DNA of 64,000 nucleotides, taken from the NCBI RefSeq assembly GCF_018531375.1, contig NZ_JAHBOH010000001.1, positions 1,488,001-1,552,000 on the forward strand, written 5' to 3'. The notes below the pieces were generated by a model. That model ran no database searches. It was given only the letters and a program-made list of their open reading frames with translations, and was not told the DNA's origin. This document shows positions 17,202 to 25,417 of the stretch, in pieces (within the stretch, counting starts at the first letter, position 1; the number at the start of each line of letters is the position of its first letter). This DNA is from Cellulomonas fulva (GTDB lineage: Bacteria > Actinomycetota > Actinomycetes > Actinomycetales > Cellulomonadaceae). A program made the translations under genes and the position numbers.

Positions 17202-19325
17202 ATGTCCCACGATCCCGTGCTCGTCCGCATCGGTGACCACGAGGTACCGGTCGTGACAGCCAACACGGTCGTCGTCGGCACCGGCTCGGCCGGCTTCTGC
17301 GCCGCCGACCGGCTGTGGGAGCTGGGCCAGGACGACGTCGTCATGGTCGCGGACAAGGTCAACGCGGGCGCGTCCCGCAACGCCGGCAGCGACAAGCAGA
17401 CCTACTACAAGCTGACCCTCAGCGGCGGCGACGGCGACTCGGTGCACGAGATGGCGCAGACGCTCTTCGCGGGCGGCGCCATGGACGGGGACAACGCGCT
17501 CGCGGAGGCGGCGCTGTCCGCGCGCGGGTTCCTGCGCCTGTGCGACCTGGGCGTGCCGTTCCCGCAGAGCCGGTTCGGCGAGTTCGTCGGGTACAAGACC
17601 GACCACGACCCGCGTCGTCGGGCGACGTCCGTGGGGCCGTACACCAGCCGCAGCATGGTGACCCAGCTCGAGAAGAAGGTGCACCGCAACGGCACCCGCG
17701 TCTTCGACGAGTGCCGCGTGGTGGACGTGCTGACGCAGCCGACGTCCGGGGGCGGCCGCGCCGTGACCGGCCTGCTGGTGCTGCGCACCGACGTCCGGCA
17801 CGACGGCGCGGAGTCGCCGTTCCTGCTCTTCCGCTGCACCAACCTCGTCTACGCGACGGGCGGTCCGGCGGGCATGTACGCGACGCGGGTGTTCCCCAAC
17901 GGGCAGTGGGGCGCCTCGGGCGCCGCGTACCGGGCCGGCGTGCACGGCAAGAACCTCACCGAGTGGCAGTTCGGGCTCGCGTCGACCCACCCACGGTGGA
18001 ACGTCTCGGGCACCTACATGCAGGTGGTCCCGCGGTTCGTGTCGACCGACGCGGACGGCGGCGACGAGCGAGAGTTCCTGCTCGAGGCGGTCCCCGACCA
18101 CGGTCGGCTGATGTCGCTGGTGTTCCTCAAGGGCTACCAGTGGCCGTTCGACATCCGGAAGGCGCTCGACGGCTCGAGCCTCGTCGACCTCCTGGTCTAC
18201 CGCGAGACGGTGCTGCGCGGCCGCCGGGTGTGGCTCGACTTCCGCCGCAACCCGGTGCACGACGAGTTCGACCCGTCGGTGCTCAGCCCCGAGGCGTACG
18301 AGTACCTCGACCGTGCCGGGGTGCTGTTCGGCACCCCGATCGAGCGGCTGCGTCGGATGAACGAGCCCGCCTACCAGTTCTACCTGCAGAAGAACCCGTA
18401 CGTGGACCTCGAGCGGGAGATGCTCGAGGTGGACGTCTGCGCGCAGCACAACAACGGCGGCCTGCTCGTCGACGCGTGGTGGCAGTCCAACGTCGCCGGG
18501 TTCTTCCCGGTCGGCGAGGCGGGCGGCGCGCACGGCGTCTACCGGCCCGGCGGTGCCGCCCTCAACAGCGGGCAGGTCGGGGCGACGCGCGCCGCGCAGT
18601 TCGTCGCCGCGCGCCGCACCGACGGCCCGGCCGAGCCCGAGGCGTTCGCCGCGTCCGCCGGTCCGGTGCTCCAGGCCGCGCTCGACCTCGTCGACCGCGC
18701 GACCGCCCGTGCCGCGCGGGGGGAGGCGGACAACACGGGCGACCTGCTCCGCGACCTGCAGGTGCTGATGAGCGCCAAGGCGGGTCCGGTCCGGTCGGCG
18801 GCGTCGATCCACGAGGCGCTCGTCCAGGTCCACGACTGGCTGTCCAGGTACGACGAGCTCGTCGTGGCCGACCCGGCGTCGCGGCGCAACGTCAACCGGA
18901 CGTTCCTGGTCCGGGACAACCTGACCAGCGCGTACGTGTACCTCTCGGCGATGGCGGACTACGTCGCGCACGGAGGCCGGTCGCGCGGGTCGGTGCTCTA
19001 CACCGACCCCGAGGGCGACCTGCCCCGGGTCGGTCACGGGGTCGATGCCGACCGCGAGCTCGACCTGCCGGAGCTGTTCCGGTTCCGGCTCGACGGCGGC
19101 GCGCTCGACGAGGTGGTGCAGGAGACCGCGTGGACCGCGCCCGGCGCCGCGCGCGACGAGCCGAGCGACGGAGGCCCCGCCTTCGCCCCGGTCGCCGCGC
19201 GGGACGCCGACGACCCCGCGGGCGAGCCCGTGTTCCGATGGCGTCCGCGCCGTCCGATCCCGGTCGACGACGACTTCTTCGAGAACGTCTGGCGCGAGTT
19301 CCGCGACCACGGCAACGTCTACTGA
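17202..19325 (+). CDS. Large FAD-dependent oxidoreductase of the fumarate reductase / aspartate oxidase class
   Basis: A 707-aa soluble flavoprotein. The FAD-binding GxGxxG is VVVGTGSAG near residue 25. A second flavin contact is HNNGG (about residue 415), followed by FFPVGEAGGAHGVYRPGG, as in fumarate reductase flavoproteins. No signal peptide, heme-binding or iron-sulfur motif is seen, and no membrane anchor or iron-sulfur subunit is encoded beside it. The C-terminal 170 residues have the helical look of the family. AAGGAG fixes the ATG start, 28 bp after the SDR. In the operon it would oxidise or dehydrogenate a sugar-derived intermediate; substrate and electron acceptor are unknown. Confidence 0.85.
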   Translation: MSHDPVLVRIGDHEVPVVTANTVVVGTGSAGFCAADRLWELGQDDVVMVADKVNAGASRNAGSDKQTYYKLTLSGGDGDSVHEMAQTLFAGGAMDGDNALAEAALSARGFLRLCDLGVPFPQSRFGEFVGYKTDHDPRRRATSVGPYTSRSMVTQLEKKVHRNGTRVFDECRVVDVLTQPTSGGGRAVTGLLVLRTDVRHDGAESPFLLFRCTNLVYATGGPAGMYATRVFPNGQWGASGAAYRAGVHGKNLTEWQFGLASTHPRWNVSGTYMQVVPRFVSTDADGGDEREFLLEAVPDHGRLMSLVFLKGYQWPFDIRKALDGSSLVDLLVYRETVLRGRRVWLDFRRNPVHDEFDPSVLSPEAYEYLDRAGVLFGTPIERLRRMNEPAYQFYLQKNPYVDLEREMLEVDVCAQHNNGGLLVDAWWQSNVAGFFPVGEAGGAHGVYRPGGAALNSGQVGATRAAQFVAARRTDGPAEPEAFAASAGPVLQAALDLVDRATARAARGEADNTGDLLRDLQVLMSAKAGPVRSAASIHEALVQVHDWLSRYDELVVADPASRRNVNRTFLVRDNLTSAYVYLSAMADYVAHGGRSRGSVLYTDPEGDLPRVGHGVDADRELDLPELFRFRLDGGALDEVVQETAWTAPGAARDEPSDGGPAFAPVAARDADDPAGEPVFRWRPRRPIPVDDDFFENVWREFRDHGNVY

Positions 19326-19465
19326 CGCGACCGCTGCGCCCCGACGGCTCGCCGACTCAGGGGACCGTCAGACGCAGACGCAGGCTCGGGCGCGGGCAGC
19401 CGGGCGCGGGGCAATCGCGGGCGGGCAGCGCGCGCGGGCGATCGGGCGCGGGCGGTCGGGCGCGG

Positions 19466-19864
19466 TCAGCGCGCCGTGGCCTCGACGAGCTCCTTGAGGC
19501 GATCGAGGTCGGCCTGGACCAGGGCGGCGTCACGTGCGAGCTCGTCGTCGGTCATCCCGAGCTGCCGCAGCGTGAACACGATCTCGGCGCCCTCCGGGTG
19601 CTGGAGCACGCGGACGGGGTTGTGCGTCGTCTCGCCGGACGGGAGCGTGACGTCGTGGTCGAGCACGCCGAGGTCGTTCGGCGGCGCGAAGCTCAGCCGG
19701 ATGCGGCCCATCGGTGACTCCGTGACCAGGTCGTCGCCGTCGCGGACCACGGCGCTCTCGGTCAGCCCGCCCGCCCACCGGGGGAGGTTGTCGAGGTCCG
19801 CGGCGTAGGCGTACACCTCGGCCGCGGACCGGTGGATCACGGTGCTCAGGTGCACGCTGCGCAT
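19466..19864 (-). CDS. SRPBCC (START/Bet v1-like) protein
   Basis: A 132-aa cytoplasmic protein with the polyketide-cyclase-like opening VHLSTVIHRSAAEVYAYAADLDNLPRWAGG and a C-terminal helix ending LKELVEATAR. The family forms a hydrophobic ligand cavity; function here is not known. The start is set at the ATG before RSVHLST because homology starts there; a longer upstream frame is a Val/Thr/Pro-rich artefact of the adjacent repeat. A CAGCAT hexamer lies 6 nt before the start with no Shine-Dalgarno. The 140 bp separating it from the flavoprotein gene are only GGGCGC-rich simple sequence. Confidence 0.82.
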   Translation of the reverse strand: MRSVHLSTVIHRSAAEVYAYAADLDNLPRWAGGLTESAVVRDGDDLVTESPMGRIRLSFAPPNDLGVLDHDVTLPSGETTHNPVRVLQHPEGAEIVFTLRQLGMTDDELARDAALVQADLDRLKELVEATAR

Positions 19865-19960
19865 GCCCCGATGCTGCCACGCGACCGCGGGCATCACGAG
19901 GCCAGGCGTGACGGCGGGCGTGACGATGGCAGGCGTGACCGAGCCGGCCATGGCGGGGTC

Positions 19961-20120
19961 GGGCGTGGCTGTGCCGGGCGTGGCGGCGTCGCGCGTGGCG
20001 GGGCCGGGCGTGGCGGGGCCGGGCGTGGCGGGGCCGGGCGTGGCGGGGCCGGGCGTGGCTGTGCCGGGCGTGGCGGCGTCGCGCGTGGCGGGGCCGCGCG
20101 TGGCGGGGCCGGGCGTGAGA
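19961..20120 (+). repeat. 15-bp minisatellite with higher-order structure
   Basis: Eleven units spaced exactly 15 bp apart, consensus GGGCGTGGCGGGGCC. Unit variants occur in the order A-B-C-D-D-D then A-B-C-C-D, so the array contains a partly duplicated six-unit (90-bp) block. Degenerate GGCGTG units extend upstream to about 19900. It fills the gap between the SRPBCC and HNH genes. Read on the plus strand it would encode GVAGP repeats, but no credible gene is present. Confidence 0.9.
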
Positions 20121-20153
20121 TGGGTCAGGACGTGGGGGTGTCGCGTCCGACGG

Positions 20154-21656
20154 TCAGTACGGCGGCGGGCCGGGGTCGGGCGGCTCGGGCGGGGCGTGGT
20201 GCCAGGTGGCCGGCTCCGCGAGGACCGGTTGAGGATGCACGGCGTACGTGAAGCCGGCCGCGCTCGTCCACGTCACGCCGCCACCGGGAGTCCGGGCGAC
20301 CTTCCAGTGCCCCTCGGTCTTGAGGTCGTGGTGTCGCTTGCACGCGGCGTGCAGGTTGGCCGGGACCGTCTGGGCTGCGCCGTCGGGGGCCGGGCGGTGC
20401 CGGTAGGGCGCGATGTGGTCGAGCTCCGCAGCACCCGCCGGGCGCACGCACCCGGGGAACGTGCAGGTGACGTCCCGCGCGACGACGTGGCCCGCCAGCA
20501 CCGCGCCCGCGCGGTACGCGTGGGTGCCGCGCTCGATCAGCGCACCCGTCGCCGGATCCGTCAGGAGCCGCCGCCACGTCCCGTCGGCAGCGATCCGGCG
20601 CGCGGCCTCGGCAGAGATCGGCCCGTACCCGGTCAGGTCCGCCGGGACGTCGTCGAGGCCCAGCAGCGTGGTCGCGGCGACCGTCACCTGGATGTGGGGC
20701 CGCACCCGGCGTCGCCGCGACAGCGTGCCGCCGCGGGGCAGCTCACCGGTCTCGGCGATCGCGGCGAAGACCGACGTGAAGATGTCGGCGCGCTTCTGGT
20801 GGAGCGTGCGCCGGTCGAGCGCGTCGTCCGTCGCGTCGGCAGCGGCGTCGAGGACGGTCCGCACCAGCATGGCGTCGGCGGCGGGGAGGAACGCCGAGAT
20901 CCAGGCCATGCCGTCGGGCGCCCAGTCCACCGAGACACGGCGGTTGCCGACCGCCCGCCGAGCGCGTGCCGCGGTCGCCGCCGGGTCCACCGCGATCACC
21001 GCACGCCGGGCCGCTCGTCGCAGCTGCGTCGTCGTGAGCCCGTACGACTGCTCGGCGACGACCCGCGCGACCTCGCGCCGGGCGTGCGCGAGCGCCGCGG
21101 GATCGCCCGGCTCCTGCGCCCTGGCGTCCAGGACCGCGAGCTCGTCGAGAAGGACGTCGACCTTGCGGAGGTCCATCGACCCGTCGCGGAGCGCGGCGTC
21201 CACGACGGGGAGCTCGCCGAGGTGCTCCGCCCGCACCACGACGGTGTGAGCGGCGGTCGACGTCCACGAGAGGGCGGCCGCGAGCTCGGCCACGAGCGCG
21301 CTGGGCCGGTTGGCCTGGCGCACCGCGAGCTCGCGGACGATCCGTGCCTGCTCGGCCTGGGCGACCCCCACGAGCTGCTGCCACCCGGCCACGAGGTCGA
21401 CGAGCGCGGCGTCCGAGCAGTCCTGCACGGCCGAGCCGGCGGACCTCTCCGTCAGCTCCACGGCGAGTGCACCCGCCTGGGGGTCGTCGACGGGGAAGTG
21501 GCGCACGAGGTCGGCCCACAGCGCCTCGACGGGTGCGGCCGGCCCCGTCCCGGGGACTGCCAACGTCGGTGTCGGCCTGCTCGGTGCCTGCCTCGGTGCC
21601 TGCCTCGGGATCTCGGTCTCGGTCGCGGTCTCGGTCGCGGTCTTGGTCTCGGTCAT
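20154..21656 (-). CDS. DUF222 / 13E12-type HNH endonuclease protein
   Basis: A 500-aa protein. The N-terminus is repetitive (Thr-Glu repeats, then QAPRQAPSR). A DUF222 helical domain spans about residues 60-370. An HNH nuclease motif closes the protein: CTFPGCVRPAGAAELDHIAPY followed by NLHAACKRHHDLKTEGHW, with the metal-binding His/Asn/His positions present. Such proteins are abundant, variable and mobile in actinobacteria; their biological role is unresolved. The start is the ATG after AAGGGGGTG; a longer upstream frame runs through the intergenic region and is not supported. Confidence 0.85.
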   Translation of the reverse strand: MTETKTATETATETEIPRQAPRQAPSRPTPTLAVPGTGPAAPVEALWADLVRHFPVDDPQAGALAVELTERSAGSAVQDCSDAALVDLVAGWQQLVGVAQAEQARIVRELAVRQANRPSALVAELAAALSWTSTAAHTVVVRAEHLGELPVVDAALRDGSMDLRKVDVLLDELAVLDARAQEPGDPAALAHARREVARVVAEQSYGLTTTQLRRAARRAVIAVDPAATAARARRAVGNRRVSVDWAPDGMAWISAFLPAADAMLVRTVLDAAADATDDALDRRTLHQKRADIFTSVFAAIAETGELPRGGTLSRRRRVRPHIQVTVAATTLLGLDDVPADLTGYGPISAEAARRIAADGTWRRLLTDPATGALIERGTHAYRAGAVLAGHVVARDVTCTFPGCVRPAGAAELDHIAPYRHRPAPDGAAQTVPANLHAACKRHHDLKTEGHWKVARTPGGGVTWTSAAGFTYAVHPQPVLAEPATWHHAPPEPPDPGPPPY

Positions 21657-21748
21657 GTCCACCCCCTTCGAACAAGTGTTCCATCGACCACTGACACGCA
21701 GCAGTCCTGTGGAAGCGTTCGGAGCGGAGCGGCCCGCGGGCGGACGGG

Positions 21749-22651
21749 TCAGAGGTAGGGCAGCACGTGGCGCACGTACCGCTCGGCGAGCGTGCGCACG
21801 GTCTCGTCGCCATCGGTCGCCCAGACGCCCTCGTGGAAGATCTCGACCTCCACGTCCCCGGCGTACCCCGCGTCGCGGACCCACCCGGTGATCGTCGCGA
21901 AGTCCACGTAGCCGTCGCCCACGTGGCCGCGCGAGTTGAGCGCGAGGGGCTGGAGGGGGAGCAGGAAGTCGCACACCTGGTAGGAGGCGATGCGCCCCGC
22001 GGCTCCCGCACGCGCGATCTGCCGCGCCAGGTCCGGGTCCCACCACACGTGGTAGGTGTCGACGACGACCCCGACGACCTCCGACGGGTACGGCTCCGCC
22101 AGGTCCAGGGCCTGGCCGAGCGTCGAGATCACCGCACGGTCGGCGGCGAACAGCGGGTGCAGCGGCTCGAGCACCAGGCGCACCCCGTGCCCGGCGGCGA
22201 AGGGTACGAGCTCGCCGATCCGGTCCGCCACGCGCTGCCGTGCCGCGACGAGGTCGCGCGCGGGGTCCGCCGGACTGCCGCCCGGGTACGCCGCCGCCCG
22301 CTGCTCGGGTCCGGGCGCCGCGGGCAGCCCGCCCACGACCATGACGAGCTCGTGGGTGCCGAGCGTCGCGGCCTCCTCGATCGCACGGCGGTTGTCGTCG
22401 AGCGCGGCGCGCTGCCCGGCCTCCTCGTCGGACGTCAGGAAGCCTCCGCGGCACAACGACGAGACCCGCAGGCCCGCCCCGGCCACCACGGCAGCCGCGC
22501 GCGCGACCCCGATCTCCTGCACGCGGTCCCGCCAGAGCCCGACGGCGGGCAGTCCGGCGCGCACCGCACCCGCGACGGCCTCCTCGAGCGTCCAGTGCTT
22601 GGTGGTCGCGGTGTTGAGCGACAGCCGGGACAGGGCGGGCGCGTCGGTCAC
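21749..22651 (-). CDS. Sugar phosphate isomerase/epimerase-type TIM-barrel protein
   Basis: A 300-aa xylose-isomerase-like TIM barrel. Metal-binding acidic residues are suggested by LVLEPLHP, VVVDTYHVWWDPD and VEIFHEGVW, which match the Glu/Asp/His/Glu layout of this superfamily. The GTG start overlaps the stop of the upstream Gfo/Idh gene by 4 nt, so the two are coupled. The pairing of a Gfo/Idh dehydrogenase with such a barrel resembles E. coli YcjS/YcjR, where 3-keto glycosides are made and epimerised. Exact substrate unknown. Confidence 0.85.
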   Translation of the reverse strand: MTDAPALSRLSLNTATTKHWTLEEAVAGAVRAGLPAVGLWRDRVQEIGVARAAAVVAGAGLRVSSLCRGGFLTSDEEAGQRAALDDNRRAIEEAATLGTHELVMVVGGLPAAPGPEQRAAAYPGGSPADPARDLVAARQRVADRIGELVPFAAGHGVRLVLEPLHPLFAADRAVISTLGQALDLAEPYPSEVVGVVVDTYHVWWDPDLARQIARAGAAGRIASYQVCDFLLPLQPLALNSRGHVGDGYVDFATITGWVRDAGYAGDVEVEIFHEGVWATDGDETVRTLAERYVRHVLPYL

Positions 22652-23805
22652 AGCGTGATCGCGGGGATGTCGAGGCGGCGGCCCTCGGCCGACGAGCGCA
22701 GCCCCAGCTCCGCGAGCTGCACGCCGCGCGCGGCGGACAGCAGGTCGAACCGGTGCGGGCGGCCCGCGACGACGTCGGCGAGGAACTCCTCCCACTGCAG
22801 CTTGAAGCCGTTGTCCAGGTCCGCGTTCGCCGGCACCTCGAGCCACTGCTCGCGGAACGGCTCGGTGACCGGCAGGTCCGGGTTCCACACGGGCTTGGGC
22901 GTGTGCGCGCGCTGCTGCGCGACGCACCTGCGCAGCCCCGCGACGGCCGACCCGTGCGTCCCGTCGACCTGGAACTCCACGAGCTCGTCGCGGTAGACGC
23001 GCACCGCCCACGACGAGTTGATCTGCGCGACCACGGGGTCGCCGCCCGGTGTCACGACGTCGAAGATCCCGTACGCGGCGTCGTCCGCCGTCGCGGCGTA
23101 CTCGCGGCCCTGCTCGTCCCAGCGCGTCGGGATGTGCGTGACCGTGGTCGCGTTGACGGTCCGGACCGTGCCGAGGATGCCCTCGAGGACGTAGTTCCAG
23201 TGGCAGAACATGTCCGTGGTCATGCCGCCGCCGTCCTCCTTGCGGTAGTTCCACGACGGGCGCTGCGCAGGCTGGTGCTCACCCTCGAACACCCAGTAGC
23301 CGAACTCGCCGCGCAGCGACAGGATCCGGCCGAAGAAGCCCTCGTCGACGAGGCGGCGCAGCTTGACCAGGCCCGGCAGGTACAGCTTGTCGTGCACCAC
23401 GCCCGCGGTCACGCCCATCTCCTCGCGCAGCCGCGCGAGGTCGACGGCCTCGGCGAGCGTCTCCGCCGTCGGCTTCTCCGTGTAGACGTGCTTGCCGGCC
23501 TTCATCGCGCGCGTCAGCGTGGCGGCGCGCAGCGAGGTCATGCTCGCGTCGAAGACGACGTCGATGCTGTCGTCGTCGATCAGGGAGTCGAGGTCGGTGC
23601 TCCAGTGCTCGACGTCGTGCTGCCGCGCGATCTGCTCGACCTTCTCGGCGTTCCGCCCGACGAGCACGGGCTCGACCTGCACGCGCGTGCCGTCCGCCAG
23701 CGTGATGCCGCCCTGCTCGCGGATCGGCAGGATCGAGCGCACCAGGTGCTGGCGGTAGCCCATCCGGCCGGTGATGCCGTTCATCGCGATGCGCAGGGTG
23801 GTCAC
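22648..23805 (-). CDS. Gfo/Idh/MocA-family oxidoreductase
   Basis: A 385-aa NAD(P)-dependent dehydrogenase. The Rossmann start LRIAMNGITGRMGYRQHLVR is followed by the catalytic-lysine motif TEKPTAE near residue 115; GGGMTTDMFCHWNYVLEGILG lies in the substrate-site region. It is first in a two-gene operon with the TIM-barrel protein and is preceded by a LacI-type palindrome at 23858. It is not obviously close to the two Gfo/Idh proteins at 13696-16385, and carries an MNGITGRMGYRQHL motif instead of their GxGxxG variants. Confidence 0.88.
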   Translation of the reverse strand: MTTLRIAMNGITGRMGYRQHLVRSILPIREQGGITLADGTRVQVEPVLVGRNAEKVEQIARQHDVEHWSTDLDSLIDDDSIDVVFDASMTSLRAATLTRAMKAGKHVYTEKPTAETLAEAVDLARLREEMGVTAGVVHDKLYLPGLVKLRRLVDEGFFGRILSLRGEFGYWVFEGEHQPAQRPSWNYRKEDGGGMTTDMFCHWNYVLEGILGTVRTVNATTVTHIPTRWDEQGREYAATADDAAYGIFDVVTPGGDPVVAQINSSWAVRVYRDELVEFQVDGTHGSAVAGLRRCVAQQRAHTPKPVWNPDLPVTEPFREQWLEVPANADLDNGFKLQWEEFLADVVAGRPHRFDLLSAARGVQLAELGLRSSAEGRRLDIPAITL

Positions 23806-23857
23806 GAACGTCCTCCAGGGTCGGCCGCCTCGTCGCGGCGCTGGTCCCGTGCAGCCG

Positions 23858-23871
23858 GGAATGCGCTTTCC
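23858..23871. promoter_or_regulatory. LacI-type operator upstream of the Gfo/Idh-epimerase operon
   Basis: GGAATGCGCTTTCC is palindromic except at two central-flank positions and matches 13 of 14 bases of the site at 54983 and 11 of 14 at 26493. It sits 53 bp before the start at 23805. Confidence 0.65.
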
Positions 23872-23950
23872 ATCCTACCGACGACGAGGGGCTCGCGGTC
23901 AACACCCGACGCCGAGCGGCCGTGGACGAGGGAGTCGGGCGCGCGGGCGG

Positions 23951-25417
23951 TCAGACGAAGCAGGGGAGCGCTGTCGCCAGCGCGGCGCGGAAGGAGTCGC
24001 TCGACCGGAGGTCCGGCCCGAAGACCGCCTCGATCTCCAGCAGCCGGTCGGGCAGGCCGCGCAGCGGGCCCGCGGCGGCGTCGGCCAGCCGGGCGGAGAG
24101 GGGGTCGTCGAGCGGGACCGGACGGCCGGCGACGACGAGGTCGCCCGCGCTCGTCGCGCGCACGTAGGCCATCCAGGCGGCGACCCCCAGCGCCGCGGCC
24201 TGCGGCGTGGCGCCCGCGGTGAGCCGGTCCCGCACGGTGCCGAGCAGCCGCTGCGGCAGCTTCTGCGAGCCGTCCATCGCGACCTGGACCGTGGTGTGGC
24301 CGGTTGCCGGGTTGGCGAAGCGGTGCAGCACCTCGTCCCGGTAGGCGGCCAGGTCCGCGCCGTCCGGGGCCTCGAGGGTGGGCAGCACGTCGTCGTCGAC
24401 GAGCGCGCGCGCCCACTCGTGCAGCACGGGGTCGGCCACGGCCTCCGCGATCGTCAGGTGGCCGCGCAGCGCTCCGGCGTAGGCGAGCAGGGAGTGCGTG
24501 GCGTTCAGGACCCGGAGCTTCGCGCGCTCGTACGGTGCGACGTTGCGGGTGAGCGTGGCACCGGCGAGCTCCCACGCGGGGCGCGGCCCGGCGAAGTCGT
24601 CCTCGACCACCCATTGCGTGAAGGGCTCCCCGACCACGAGCGCCTGGTCCTGCAGCCCGAGCAGCCGCTCGGCGCGGGCGTGGTGCTCCGGCGTGGTCGC
24701 GGGCACGATGCGGTCGACCATCGTCGACGGGAAGCGCACCTGCTCCGCGACCCAGGCGCGCAAGTGGTCCGCCCCGGCGGCGGCGAGCAGCCCGTCGACC
24801 AGCCCGGCGAGGACGCGCCCGTTGTCGGTGAGGTTGTCGCAGCAGACGACCGTGAGCGGGCCGCCGTCCTCCCGGCACCGGCGGTCGAGGGCGCGGACCA
24901 GCAGCCCCGTCGCCGACCGGGCGGGAGCGTCGTCGTCGCGCCCCAGCGCGGAGAGGTCGGCGAGGACGGCCTCGTCGGACAGGTCCGGCGTCCCGTCCGG
25001 CCCGCGGCGGTAGCCCTTCTCGGTGACGGTGAGCGTGACCACCCGCGTGGTGGGCGCCGCGACGGTGGCGAGGACGTGCGCCGTGTCGCGGCCGGGGTAG
25101 GCGGCCTCGCGGAGCGCGCCGACGACGCGCAGCGACGCGTCCGCGGCGCCCAGGGTGAGCACGCCGTACAGCCCGTCCTGGGGCGCGACCTGCTCGACGA
25201 CACGGGCCGAGCGCTGCGTCACGCCGAGGATGCCCCACGAGTCGTCGCCGGTCGCCGCCGCGGCATCCTCCGTGAGCACCGCCTGGTGCGCGCGGTGGAA
25301 CGCACCCAGCCCCAGGTGCACGATGCCCGTGCGGGCCGGCTCGACGCGCGGTCCGGTCACGTCCGGCCGTGGCAGCGCCGCGGCGAGGGCGCTGCGGGAG
25401 AGGCGGTCGGGGGTCAT
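23951..25417 (-). CDS. Hexuronate reductase of the mannitol dehydrogenase family (UxuB-like; predicted tagaturonate reductase)
   Basis: A 488-aa NAD-dependent long-chain polyol dehydrogenase. The nucleotide-binding entry is VHLGLGAFHRAHQAV; FPSTMVDRIVPAT and the catalytic K-x4-N-x2-H pattern (KLRVLNATH) are both present. By sequence it resembles fructuronate reductase UxuB rather than classical UxaB. No mannonate dehydratase (UxuA) is in the window, whereas UxaC and UxaA are, so pathway logic makes D-tagaturonate to D-altronate its likely reaction. It overlaps the upstream LacI gene by 4 nt. Confidence 0.85.
   Translation of the reverse strand: MTPDRLSRSALAAALPRPDVTGPRVEPARTGIVHLGLGAFHRAHQAVLTEDAAAATGDDSWGILGVTQRSARVVEQVAPQDGLYGVLTLGAADASLRVVGALREAAYPGRDTAHVLATVAAPTTRVVTLTVTEKGYRRGPDGTPDLSDEAVLADLSALGRDDDAPARSATGLLVRALDRRCREDGGPLTVVCCDNLTDNGRVLAGLVDGLLAAAGADHLRAWVAEQVRFPSTMVDRIVPATTPEHHARAERLLGLQDQALVVGEPFTQWVVEDDFAGPRPAWELAGATLTRNVAPYERAKLRVLNATHSLLAYAGALRGHLTIAEAVADPVLHEWARALVDDDVLPTLEAPDGADLAAYRDEVLHRFANPATGHTTVQVAMDGSQKLPQRLLGTVRDRLTAGATPQAAALGVAAWMAYVRATSAGDLVVAGRPVPLDDPLSARLADAAAGPLRGLPDRLLEIEAVFGPDLRSSDSFRAALATALPCFV

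Noticed and set aside
19379..19465. GGGCGC-rich repeats before the SRPBCC gene as a regulatory array
   Set aside because: Irregular simple sequence without constant period or palindromic core.
19842..21758. A plus-strand frame with an elastin-like GVAGP repeat, then opposite the HNH gene
   Set aside because: The repeat is DNA-level (15 bp); the rest is antisense to a DUF222/HNH protein with intact motifs, and no ribosome-binding site or domain is present.
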